Below are positions 23,333 through 35,468 of a stretch of DNA of 56,188 nucleotides, piece after piece. The notes beneath the pieces were generated by a model. That model saw nothing but the letters and a program-made list of their open reading frames with translations, searched no databases and had not been told where the DNA came from. How positions within the stretch are numbered: the stretch's first letter is position 1; every line of letters starts with the position of its first letter. The stretch covers positions 429,484 through 485,671 of the forward strand of contig NW_019774624.1 of NCBI RefSeq assembly GCF_001039355.2, read 5' to 3'. A program made the translations under genes and the position numbers. The stretch is from Lingula anatina. Lineage: Eukaryota; Brachiopoda; Lingulata; Lingulida; Lingulidae.

Positions 23333-26213
23333 ATGAGATGGCAGGTGAGGGGCATTGATGTGTTGTAAGCAGTTTTTAAATGGAGATACTTATCGCTATT
23401 CTCTCCAAAGTCATGGTTAAGATATCACGGAGATCAAAATATTAGGTAGGTATAAAGACTGATGTGTTATAACTTATAAGTCATTTTGCAAGGAAGACGA
23501 ACTTATTTCTGTTCCCAAGACATAGTTCAGATATCATTGAGATTATAAAAAAATACTTGGTAGGTGTATCTGAATGCTTTCAGAAATGGCACTTACACCT
23601 TAACTGGTTTTGGTGATGGTGAATTCATATTTTATTTATTTATTGTTAAGATTGCTTTTTAATCTATCAATGCAATCAATGGAAATCATGTCCACAAGCT
23701 GATACATGTTTCCATGATTTAAATAATGTAAAATAAGATTTAGGATGATAGTATAAGATAAGTCCGTAATAAATAATAAAATGAAAATTATTGTAATTCA
23801 GGGAGGAGATTCTCTTAAACTGCACATTTCAAAAGACTGCAACTTCACAAATTATTTTCGGTAAAGCTTATTTGTTCCCTGCTGCTGTTGTTATTCCAAG
23901 CCATCCTAAGCTTGAAGTCAACAATTTGTTAAACTTTCAAAAAAATTCAAAGGCTTCAGTAACATGATATTTAGAAAATCATCAACTTTTTTCCATTAGT
24001 TCAGGGTCTCCTTACCATCTAACAATCTGTGTGATCCGGATTATTTGTTAAGCTACACAATTTATCTGTTCGGTGTTTTTTTCTTATTTGTCAAGGTTTC
24101 TGATATCAGTAATAGGCAACTGGGACACTTCTCTGTATTGCTACGTCAATTTTTTATTCAATCTTCAAATCATTTCTAAAGCCCTACATTTCATCATTCC
24201 TTATTTACTAAATCTGAGTTGTTGTTTTTTTTTTTTTATCAATCCTTTAGCTCCTATTTCCTGCATTTTAAAGTGATTGTACCCAATTTGTCTCTGGCTT
24301 TGCTTCTGTTTTATTCACTTCACTTTTATTCTAGACTATTTGTAATATCTAACGCTAACTCCAGACCTTGAAGTTACATATAAGTTTGCATTTCACACAA
24401 CATTTTTGACAAACTCTGACGTGAAAGTCAAGGTGGACTTGTAAAAAGCAAATTTTTAAATATTTTAACCAATCAACAATATTTTTTTTAATTATTTCAT
24501 ATGCTGTGACCATGTAAACAAAGAAGGACGAAAAAATTAATGTTACAAATTAATATATTAAACACTAAGCATCAACAATTAAATTTTCATTTCTATTTTC
24601 AGTTATTTATGATGCTGTGGATGTTTGTGATGCTGCTGTGGTCAGCAACAGTGAGTGGACAAGACTGCCCAGCCAGTGCCCCCTGCACCTGTCACCAACC
24701 AAGTTCACATGACCAGTGGTCACTCATTGACTGCAGTCATCAGTGGCTGGGTCCAGAAGTCCCATCCTTCCAACAGTCTCAATATGACATCGAGGCTCTG
24801 GATCTCAGCAACAACTTCATTTTGCAAATCCAATCCCATGCATTTTGGAATGTTCGTCGTGTGCGACGTCTGCTGTTACAACACAATGAGATATCACAGG
24901 TGGCTCAAGACAGCCTGTCCAATTTAGAATCACTTACTTTACTGGATGTATCAAATAACCATTTGACCAGCATACCATCTTTAAATGATATGTCACAGAG
25001 CCAATGGACACTTAATCTGTCTTATAATCTATTGACCGAGGTGTCCATTGGGGCTTTTCTATCGTCCAATCAACTAAAAAACTTAGACCTAAGTTTTAAT
25101 CGCATAACTGCACTGCCTTCTCACGTCTTCGATGGGCTGCAGTTTACTTTAGAAGTGCTAAACATATCTGGAAATAAGTTGCAAGCCATCCCCATTGAAG
25201 CTCTTCAACAAATGTATCGCCTGCGCCATTTATCTGTGGGACAAAACAAAATTCACTCACTAGATGGAGCCACTGTTGGTATCCCATTTACTGGGCTATT
25301 ATCATTTGATGTATCAAGCAACAAACTAGCTTCCTTACCCGAAGGTGCATTTAACAACTGGGCACACATAACAACACTTAATTTAAAGAATAACAGTATC
25401 ACATCATTGCCAATAAACATCTTTGCTCATGCTGTCTCATTGGAGGCCATTTATCTATCCCATAATAATATCACGGGTCTTGAGGGAGGCATGTTTCAGA
25501 ATCTCTCCAAACTTCAGTATTTGGACCTCAGAGTAAATCCAATCCAATGTGACTGTCAGTTGGTTTGGACTTGGACAACTGGACATATAGTGGACATAGG
25601 TCAGTGTGAATCAAGTCAGAGAAAGATCCCCCTGCAGGACTTTGCCCAAAAATGCACCACTTTTTCTCAGGCTTCTGCCAATATGACAGAGAAAAACCCT
25701 CAACATACAAAAACAACAGTAGTATTCACAAGAACAATTCAGTCACAAACTCTGGGAAAAAATGGTGAACAGATTCAAACATCAACAACCAAGATTCCTT
25801 CCACAGCAAGGGGTTTTAAAACGAAAAACACCTTGGTGACAAACACTGCCTCCTCTGTGATTGCTTACTCAACAGAGGGCATTCATTCTGCCACAGATTT
25901 TATAAATACGAGGCACACAACTCAGATGCCACCAGCGTTGCCCAGCAGTCGAGTCTCACCCTGGGATAATGTAATTACAATAGTGTTACCGATAATTGCC
26001 GCACTTGTCACTATTGCCCTAATTGTATTTGGATTGATTATTTATCGAAGAAAAAGAAACATGAAAAAGAATTTTCATGCCGTGAGGTACCAGGTTGGGA
26101 GAGAGACTTGTGCAGGCTGTGGACAAGGTGGCATATTTATGCCCGACTCTCAACCCCTGACATCAAATAATAATGGCTGCCATGTTGCAAATGGTTTTCA
26201 TGAAGTGACATGA
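23333..26213 (+). CDS. Leucine-rich-repeat single-pass membrane receptor
   Basis: Coding exons 23333-23344 and 24603-26213 give 540 residues. Exon 1 contributes only ATG AGA TGG CAG before the donor gtgagg; exon 2 follows the acceptor ttctattttcag in the same phase. An in-frame TAG upstream (about 23276) and no other ATG fix the start. Domains: signal peptide (MRWQLFMMLWMFVMLLWSA), cysteine cap (CPASAPCTC...C), about eleven LRRs of roughly 24 residues with LxxLxLxxN cores (about 60-330), then an LRRCT cap (NPIQCDCQLVWTW...C...C). A Ser/Thr-rich stalk of about 130 residues follows, then one membrane helix (VITIVLPIIAALVTIALIVF), a basic stop (YRRKRNMKK) and a tail of about 45 residues with CAGCG. 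No TIR, kinase or Ig domain is present, so it is probably an adhesion or recognition protein of the outer membrane. The exact orthologue is unknown. Confidence 0.95.
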
Positions 26214-26747
26214 GGATCTAATGAAAATGCTAGCGACCTTAAGGATAATTTTTGAACACATTTTTGCCTTTCATCTCATGATTTATGCTATTTAGAATGT
26301 TTTTGCTAATGAGAATGTTTTCCTAATGAAAGTTTTTTGTGAAATTCTTGAACAAGATTTTCATTTTCATATCGTAAAAATTGAAGAATTTGTGGGATTT
26401 CAAAGATCTATTATGTATATATCTGGTTGATTGAAAACAGGAAGGAGATAATTCGCTATGTTACCTTGGCTTTACCAAATGAACCAATATTTAACAACCA
26501 AGGAAAATGTGTGAGTGGATTTTAAAATGAACAATTAAACCAATTTTGAAAGAAACAATTTACCACAATGTTTAACATTTCCTTTTTTGTAATTATTTTG
26601 AATTCATCTGAACTAAGACATCCATTGTTTTCATGACAAGAGCTGTTGTAACTGTCATACAAAACTTAAATACCCATATGTATATACAAAGATGAATGTT
26701 CAACAGCATCAAAAGTATGTTTACATCATTTTTCCTGGATATGAAAA

Positions 26748-26753
26748 AATAAA
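26748..26753 (+). terminator. Polyadenylation signal of the LRR gene
   Basis: AATAAA lies 535 bases after the stop codon; the 3' UTR between is AT-rich and without repeats. Confidence 0.6.
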
Positions 26754-26770
26754 ATGTATATACTCAAAAG

Positions 26771-29389
26771 AAAATGGTGGGTTATTACACAGTGACTTCA
26801 AATGAAGTTTGTTTTTCAATGACTTGTTTCTTCACTAAATGTTTTGAATATAGATCATCTTTCAGCTATATGATAATGCAACACTCATCCATCATCAAAC
26901 TAGAATGATTAAACTTTAGATATGTATTCAATTGTAAGTTGTGCAATTATTAACAAACAATTTTTATAACATCCATTTTCTATAAAAATGTACCAAGCAC
27001 ATATTTCTGCACTTATCTAGTAGGGATTGTATCATAAAATTCCATTTTTCTACACTCATGCAGCTTTGAACTTATTCATCTTACAGACAATTCTTGATAC
27101 TTATATTAGATATAAAAAAGGGCAGCACTGAAGTTATACCCCGTAAAATTTATGTGTCAATGAAAATTCGACTTGTTGCAAGAGGACACACCAGCCTCTA
27201 TCTCAATGCGACCTATAACCGAGACAAAAAAGGGCAGCAATAATATAACAAAAAGGAGCCAGTTTCACTTAAAAAAAAATTGAACCTTATAATCAATTGA
27301 AAATCTCAGGCCCAAAATTTGGCCTTCACTTTAGGATAAATCGAAAGTAATCCACTTAAATAAAGTGAGTATTGGAATGAAACATAAGCCATATCACTAT
27401 TCTCATGAAACAGATACAACACTTCATTTCATTGGACATGCACTGACAAATATAGGCACGCAGAAGACACAAAGTTTTGACCAAATTTCAGGCAGCAGTT
27501 CTTTTGTGAAACAGGCCCTAAATGTCAATAAAATTCCAAGGCCACACCAAGACTGAACTTAACTGTCACCTATGTCAGAGACACACTAAAAAAAGGCAGA
27601 ATGGATGTAAAACCTCATAAAAACCAGGTGTCAATGGGTGAATAAATATGGACAACAATGCAGATAGAAAAAAAATTGTGAAAGACGGGGTCTGCACAAT
27701 CTCATGCTCACTTTGATAATTTTCAGGCCACTTTTCTTGTCTGCTGGCTCTCATTTCCTGTGTATTGTGCAAAGACAGCACAGCTTCGTGTGCTCAAACA
27801 CACCGAAGAGCATGCTCTAACAAGCGCGTTTTATCTGACTCTGGGCCCTTCAGATGGATAACCAACATGTTCACCGAGGAAGACATGACCCTGGATTTAA
27901 CCTTATGAATTATTATGTGAAATTTAAATGAACTTTGATAACTTATTCAAAATGAAAATCATTCATACATTTTCATTTCACAAATTTTCTTTCATAAGCA
28001 TTAAATAATTTTCCTATTGTTCTGGATAAACAACAAAAATTATATTTCCCCCAAGTCAGTCATGATGAATGTGTCTTGGGCCCTAACTGTGGATTGTGAT
28101 AATGCGCAAAATTCTTCTCCTTAAGCTTCAGGAGAAAACCTGGGGGTCTATTCTAAAATTAAGGGACAAGCTAGAACATCTGGATTTCACCCAAAGAAAC
28201 AAGATTAAGATGTATTTTTTGTATTTTTCTTACCAATTCTAGAAATGAAATGGCCTTTCTCTTGTTTTCTTTGCCCCTGAAAGAGATCTTCTCTTTTAGT
28301 GATACCAAACAAGAGTTATTGAAAACTGTGCAGAGTCCTCAACAACAACAGGCAAAATCAATTGTTTACAGCAATATAATGGGAAGAATTATGAACACAA
28401 ACCAAGAGTGTGTTTGTGTGCATGTATGTATGCAGACGTGCCCGTGTGCATATGCTTGTGCATGCATATATGTCACACTGGTATACTGAGTAAGCGAAGT
28501 GTATGCGTGTGCATGCCTCTCAAAATACGTGCTGATATGAATGTTGCATAGCATTGTAAATGCACATATGGTAATGATTTTCCTAAATTTTAATTAACAA
28601 AGATCAACATTTATTACTATGAGATACCATGCAGTTTTATACTTAAGAGTATGCTTTATATCATACATATATTTATAAGAAGAAAACCTCTGATAATTAA
28701 ATCTCAACATGCACCTGATTTAGAACTGGGCACCATAAACGTTTTTCCTCAAAAGATGGGGTGGTGCTAAGATGAATCCAGACCTTTACATGAGCCAAGT
28801 TATCTAATAATCTTTTTTTTTTTCAAAGGCCTCTGATCTTTGATGTCGGCCAGGGACGGAGCAATTATCCCTATATAACATGGGTGGCAGTCCCTTAATC
28901 ATCCCATCCGTCAGGCAGTAACAACGTGGCTGTCTTGTACTGTCAGAATCAAGTCTTATTTATGATATGGCCTTGTTTTCAAGCCAACAGTATTCCTTAT
29001 TCTCATACATGCAAACACAGACATTTTGCATTACACAGGGATACATTTATATTTAAATATGTACTTCTGCTTATGTTTTCTTTGATCAAGGTCAACGTTA
29101 TCGGCATTTTTAGCATGATACTAACAATTTGGCCTTAATCAGGCTTTAATGTAAATCAAAAATATTTAAAAGGTTTTAAAAGGTATTTCTTTTCTTGTCA
29201 CAGTCATTAATTCTTTTTTTTTTCTTTTTTGCCTTGGTCAAATGCTTTTATTTTCCATCAAACCATTACCTACCATAATTACTTTTTTAGCTTTGGTTTT
29301 AATCCAAAATTTCCTCCACATCAATGACAAATTGGCAAAATGGTTAGAAAAGGAAGCAATCATATAAATTCATTTTTTATCATCCAAAA
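26771..29389. other. Region between the LRR gene and the duplicated DHODH block
   Basis: It contains a MITE-like element (27255-27519) and three decayed copies of a motif around aaaaagggcagca (27115, 27225, 27580). Two GC-richer islands (27785-27890, 28840-28930) stay open on the minus strand over 30 or so codons, but match no remaining part of DHODH that I know. The missing C-terminal DHODH exons would be expected here or further left. Confidence 0.4.
27255..27519. mobile_element. Inverted-repeat (MITE-like) element, same family as 17737
   Basis: The left end ggagccagtttcac and the reverse complement of the right end (gggcctgtttcacaaaagaa) are similar over about 30 bases. Internal sequence is noncoding. 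Confidence 0.5.
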
Positions 29390-30720
29390 AACATTATATT
29401 TTTATTTTAACAATTACAGACACCAGTTTGTCTGGTATGACAGGGTCCTTTCTCCATTTTCCCAAAGACAAATTACATTTCACTTAGCTAGTTAGAAAAT
29501 ATCAATATATTTTTTTCATCCCAGTTAAAAGAGGGACAACTGTGATTCCATCCCTTTTATCTTTCACACCTATCACTCTTATTCCCATTACACAGGTGTT
29601 CTTTTATAGCCTGATGCAGCTAAGCAGGTGTAAAGGTCATAGAATTAGTCTTCTTCTTAATCTTAATCTTCTTATATTTTGCCAACCAAAGCAAATTGCA
29701 GTTTCTCGTATGTCTGGGTCTTATTCTTATTTGCTGGTACAAATGATATGTTCATTATCCTCATCAAACCAATTTTAAAATGAAATAAATGCTGAACATC
29801 ACCCTAATTGAATTATATTAACAGTACCTATAAGACTTCTAGAGTAATTAAAAAAAACCTGCAGTTGCATTGCTTTGTTCACATTAGAAAATATTATATC
29901 AGTTTGTGTGTGATTTGAGAATTTTCCATAGTTTTGTTTCAACAATTTTCTTGAAAGTAGCAATATAGATGCTACTAAATTAACTTACCAACACATAAAT
30001 CCTCTTTTTAAATAAAAAATGAAGATTAACGATTTCCTTTTCTAGCTGGTTGGTCTTAAATCAGTGTAACTGGTCAAAAATATCAGTTACACCCTTAAAA
30101 GACCATCACAGGTAAAACGACAGCTCATTAATCAATAAGTATCCATGTTACTTACTTACAACTGAAATATGACATGTAATTTAAAACAAGCATCATCATG
30201 ATTTAGACTAAAAAAAATAATAATTATAGTTATAATTCATTCCTTTCCATGGCAGTCCCAATATAATGTGGTGAGTGGTCTGAAAACACGCCATCTGGTT
30301 ATAAGTATTTTATCTCCACAACAATCATTATTTTCAGTGGTAAGTATTTAGAGAGTCACCTTCATGCCAAGTGCCATCTAACTGGCAGTTTATAGTCTAA
30401 GAGTGTAATTTCTTTTATAATTGCATCACTGTCAACAGGTTTAAATATAATTTATATACCTAAAATATAATTCTGTCATATTTTGGGTTAGCCAATGCTT
30501 GAACCATTGCAAAAGGGTATAAATATCATTCACACCCCTAAATTTTTGTTTCACTGGTATTGAATCTTAGATATCAGTGTTGGCTCATTTTGTCATATTT
30601 GGTTGCCCTACTCAAACGCCACATATATTATAACCTAAATGATTTTATTTACGACTGTGTTTACACATGCAATTTAAAAGTCCTTCAAATTAAAACAAGT
30701 ATATTAAAATAAAGACTTAC

Positions 30721-30911
30721 ATTATCTATTAATTCTTGTAACTGTTGTTTCCCTTGTAGGTCCCGCAGGCCAGGGGTATTCGGACTTGAAATGTTGATGA
30801 CAAGATAGTCGGCTACCTGACCAAACTTATGGACTCCTTCCACATAATCAGCGACTGCATTCTCGGATTCCTTATTTTTGCCTAGATTTATGCCAAGTAT
30901 TCTTCTGGGAC
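30721..30911 (-). CDS. DHODH exon 6, second copy
   Basis: 191 bases with intact acceptor (ttcatcag) and donor (gtaagt), open in the same phase as the copy at 33943-33753. Five base differences between the two give one amino-acid change (Ala here, Thr in the other, in NAVxDYVEG). Using both copies in one mRNA would shift the frame because 191 is not a multiple of three. So this is either an allelic copy from the other haplotype or a mutually exclusive exon. Confidence 0.85.
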
Positions 30912-33900
30912 CTGATGAATCAGATACATATATATAATATAATTATATTGTTAACATTAATGGCGCTTTATGTTTTATGCTTTATGTTTTCTTTTTACTG
31001 GTGTAAACACAACTTTGAGGTAAAAAAAAGTTTTTTTTCTTTATCAAGAAAGACATGAGGATCAGGATGACATAAAGCACATCACATGGCCATCCGCACG
31101 TTAAGTTTTTAAAGCAGTTGTTACAGTAGTAGTGTAAGCAACACAAGTAAAATTAACAGCAGAAAAATACTAAATTTGTTTGGATAGACTTTTAACAAAG
31201 AAAACTGCTGTCCAATATTGCGCCTGTTTTATAACAAGAAAGAAATGGCTACTGAACAATTATAATAGTAACTTTATGTTAGTGAACCTCCACAAATTAA
31301 TCCTGAATATCTAGCTCAAAATTTTCTGCCTTTGAGTCAAATTTGAGATATGACCAACTCTTAGTTTTATCATCTATCCAAATTTGTTGAAATAAATTGC
31401 TATTAATCCATTTTTGAGTTTTAAGTTTTGTAAGCTGTAAGTTTTTTCTAAGACACTATTTCAATGGAGATGGAAACTAGTGAATTATTAGCACACTGAA
31501 ATAGAACAGTGATCAAGAGCAATGTTAAAGTATCCAGGAAAAAGACGTAATTGCTATATGAAAGGTCTGATGCTCATTTAATGCCCTTCAGTGAAAGTTC
31601 TTCAGTGAAATTCTCCTGCTGAACAGACAGGGAACTGCAATTTCACATCACATTACACAAGCACCCGTTACTATTATTGACACAGACTGTTCATGTGTAG
31701 GCAGGGCACAGATGCTGACCCTACAGGTTTAGGCATCAGTGTACCGTCTTACACAGGTTAAAATACTTTATATTTCATGTGGATTTTTAAATGTTGTTTA
31801 TGTTTTGTCCTGTTATGTTAACATTGGAAAACTTGCTTATTTTGCACACATTTTTCAATTTTCTTTTTTCTTTTCTACTAACACACACACACACACACAC
31901 ACACACAAGCACTCTCTCTCTCTCTCTCTCTCTTTCTCTTCTCCACAAATCCCACCCTTCAAACAAAATGTCCCTCCTACCATTCCAACATAATTTTTTT
32001 AATTTCTTTGAGATTTATTCTTCTTTTCATTTTATTGTGTTTCTCTAGATTTCTTATCATTTTTCCCTTTCTATACTGTTATGTTGATGAATCTGCAAAC
32101 ACACACATAGAGGCACATGCACGCACTTTTAAACTTACCCTTTCTATATATACTATAAGGTTGATGATCTTGCAAACACACACAAAACATACACATGCAC
32201 TTTTAAACTTACCCTTTCTATATATACTATAAGGTTGATGATCTTGCAAACACACACACACATAAAACTCGCACACACACATGTAAGCTTACCCTTTCTA
32301 TTTGTATTGTGAGGCTGAAGATTTTGCAAGCACATGTGCACTCACACACACACACACACACACACACAGAGGATGGGCTACTCTCACCAATGAAAATGTA
32401 AGTCATCATAAAGACAATCATGATTTGCTTTACGGGGACAATTACCCCCNAAAACACATTATATTTTTATTTTAACAATTACAGACACCAGTTTGTCTGG
32501 TATGACAGGGTCCTTTCTCCATTTTCCCAAAGACAAATTACATTTCACTTAGCTAGTTAGAAAATATCAATATATTTATGTGATTCCATCCCTTTTATCT
32601 TTCACACCTATCACTCTTATTCCCATTACACAGGTGTTCTTTTATAGCCTGATGCAGCTAAGCAGGTGTAAAGGTCATAGAATTAGTCTTCTTCTTAATC
32701 TTCTTATATTTTGCCAACCAAAGCAAATTGCAGTTTCTTGTATGTCTGGGTCTTATTCTTATTTGCTGGTACAAATGATATGTTCATTATCCTCATCGAA
32801 CCAATTTTAAAATGAAATAAATGCTGAACATCACCCTGATTGAATTATATTAACAGTACCTATAAGACTTCTAGAGTAATTTAAAAAAAAACCTGCAGTT
32901 GCATTGCTTTGTTCACATTAGAAAATATTATATCAATTTATGTGTGATTTGAGAATTTCCCATAGTTTTTTTCAACAATTTTCCTGAAAGTAGCAATGTA
33001 GATGCTACTAAATTAACTTACCAACTCATAAATCCTCTTTTTAAATAAAAAATGAAGATTAACGATTTCCTTTTCTAGCTGGTTGGTCTTAAATCAGTGT
33101 AACTGGTCAAAAATATCAGTTACACCCTTAAAAGACCATCATAGGTAAAACGACAGCTAATTAATCAATAAGTATCCATGTTACTTACTTACAACTGAAA
33201 TATGACATGTAATTTAAAACAAGCATCATCATGATTTAGACTAAAAAAATAATAATTATAGTTATAATTCATTCCTTTCCATGGCGGTCCCAATATAATG
33301 TTGTGAGTGGTATGAAAACACACCATCTGGTTATAAGTATTTTATCTCCACAACAAGCATTATTTTCAGTGGTAAGTATTTAGAGAGTCACCTTCATGCC
33401 AAGTGCCACCTAACTGGCAGTTTATAGTCTAAGAGTGTAATTTCTTTTATAATTGCATCACTGTCAACAGGTTTAAATATAATTTATATACCTAAAATAT
33501 AATTCTGTCATATTTTGGGTTAGCCAATGCTTGAACCATTGCAAAAGGGTATAAATATCATTCACACCCCTAAATTTTTGTTTCACTGGTATTGAATCTT
33601 AGATATCAGTGTTGGCTCATTTTGTCATATTTGGTTGCCCTACTCAAACGCCACATATATTATAACCTAAATGATTTTATTTACGACTGTGTTTACACAT
33701 GCAATTTAAAAGTCCTTCAAATTTAAAAAAGTATATTAAAATAAAGACTTACATTATCTATTAATTCTTGTAACTGTTGTTTCCCTTGTAGGTCTCGCAG
33801 GCCAGGTGTATTGGGACTTGAAATGTTGATGACGAGATAGTCGGCTACCTGACCAAACTTATGGACTCCTTCCACATAATCAGTGACTGCATTCTCGGAT

Positions 33901-34955
33901 TCCTTATTTTTGCCTAGATTTATGCCAAGTATTCTTCTGGGACCTGATGAATCAGATACATATATATATATAATATAATTATATTGTTAACATTAATGAC
34001 ACTTTAGAGAGCAATTGCATCTGCAAGAAAATGAAAAAGCAGGAAAAAATCAAAGAATGTTTTTTTACCTATGGTGTAAACACAACTTTGAGATATAAAG
34101 CAAGTTTTTTTTCTTTCTCAAGAAAGACATGAGGATGGTGTAAAGCACATCACATGTCCATCCTCACTTTAAAACTTTAAAAGCAGTTGTTACTGAAGTG
34201 TAAGCAGCAACTGAAATTAACAGCAGAAAATAACTTAATTTGTTTGGGTAGACTTAACAAAGCAAACTGCAGTCCAACATTGCACCCGTTTTATAACGAG
34301 AAAGAAATGGCTACTGATCTTGACTAATTATACTAGTAACCATAAGTTAGTGGACTTCCACAAATTAATCCTGAATATCTATCTCAAAAATTTCTGCCTT
34401 TTGAGTCAAGATATTAATCCTGAATATCTATCTCTATTTTTGAGTTATGACCAACTCTTAGTTTTATCATCTATCCAAAGTTGTTGAAAAAAAAATACTA
34501 TTAATCCATTTTTGAGTTTAAGTTTTTCAAGTTGTAAGTTTTTTCTAAGACATTATTTCAATGGAGATGGAAACTAGCACACTGAAATAGAACAGTGATC
34601 AAGAAAAATGTCTAAGTATCCAGGAAAAAGACGTAATTGCTATATGGAAGGTCTAATGCTCATTTAATGCCCTTCAGTTCTTCAGTGAAATTCTCCTGCT
34701 GAACAGACAGGGAACTGCAATTTTACATCACATTACACAAGCACCCGTTACTATTATTGACACAGACTGTTCATGTGTAGGCAGGGCACAGATGCTGACC
34801 CTACAGGTTTAGGCATCAGTGTACCGTCTTACACAGGTTTAAATACTTTATATTTCATGTGGATTTTTAAATGTTGTTTATGTTTTGTCCTATTATGTTA
34901 ACGTTGGAAAGCTTGCTTATACACACACATTTTTCAACTTTTTTCTTTTCTACTA

Positions 34956-34997
<42 letters not shown>

Positions 34998-35415
34998 GCA
35001 CTTTCTCTCTCTCTCTCTCTCTTCTCCACAAATCCCCCCCTTCAAACAAAATGTCCCTCCTACCATTCCAACATAATTTTTTTAATTTCTTTGAGATTTA
35101 TTCTTCTTTTCATTTTACTGTGTTTCTCTAGATTTCTTATCATTTTTTTCCCTTTCTATGCTGTTATGTTGATGAATCTGCAAACACACACATAGAGGCA
35201 CATGCACGCACTTTTAAACTTACCCTTTCTATATATACTATAAGGTTGATGGTCTTGCAAACACACACAAAACATACACATGCACTTTTAAACTTACCCT
35301 TTTGATACATAATGTAAGGTTGATTATCTTGCAAACACACACACACATAAAACTCGCACACACACATGTAAACTTACCCTTTCTATTTGTATTGTGAGGC
35401 TGAAGATTTTGCAAG

Positions 35416-35468
<53 letters not shown>

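Larger units (their letters stand above)
29390..32449 (+). repeat. First copy of a ~3.1 kb duplicated block carrying DHODH exon 6
   Basis: It aligns with 32457-35555 through its length with a few per cent substitutions and several indels. Examples are an extra 30 or so bases near 29515, and a replaced patch near 30960 versus 34010. It includes DHODH exon 6, a CA/CT microsatellite (31882-31932) and the 75-bp minisatellite. It ends at the N at 32450. Confidence 0.9.

Noticed and set aside
32082-32345. CRISPR-like regular repeat
   Set aside because: Units are contiguous 75-bp minisatellite copies, with no unique spacers, in animal DNA.
32079-32457. Cys/Val-rich open frames (also at 35164-35518)
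   Set aside because: CA microsatellite and minisatellite translation; no gene features.
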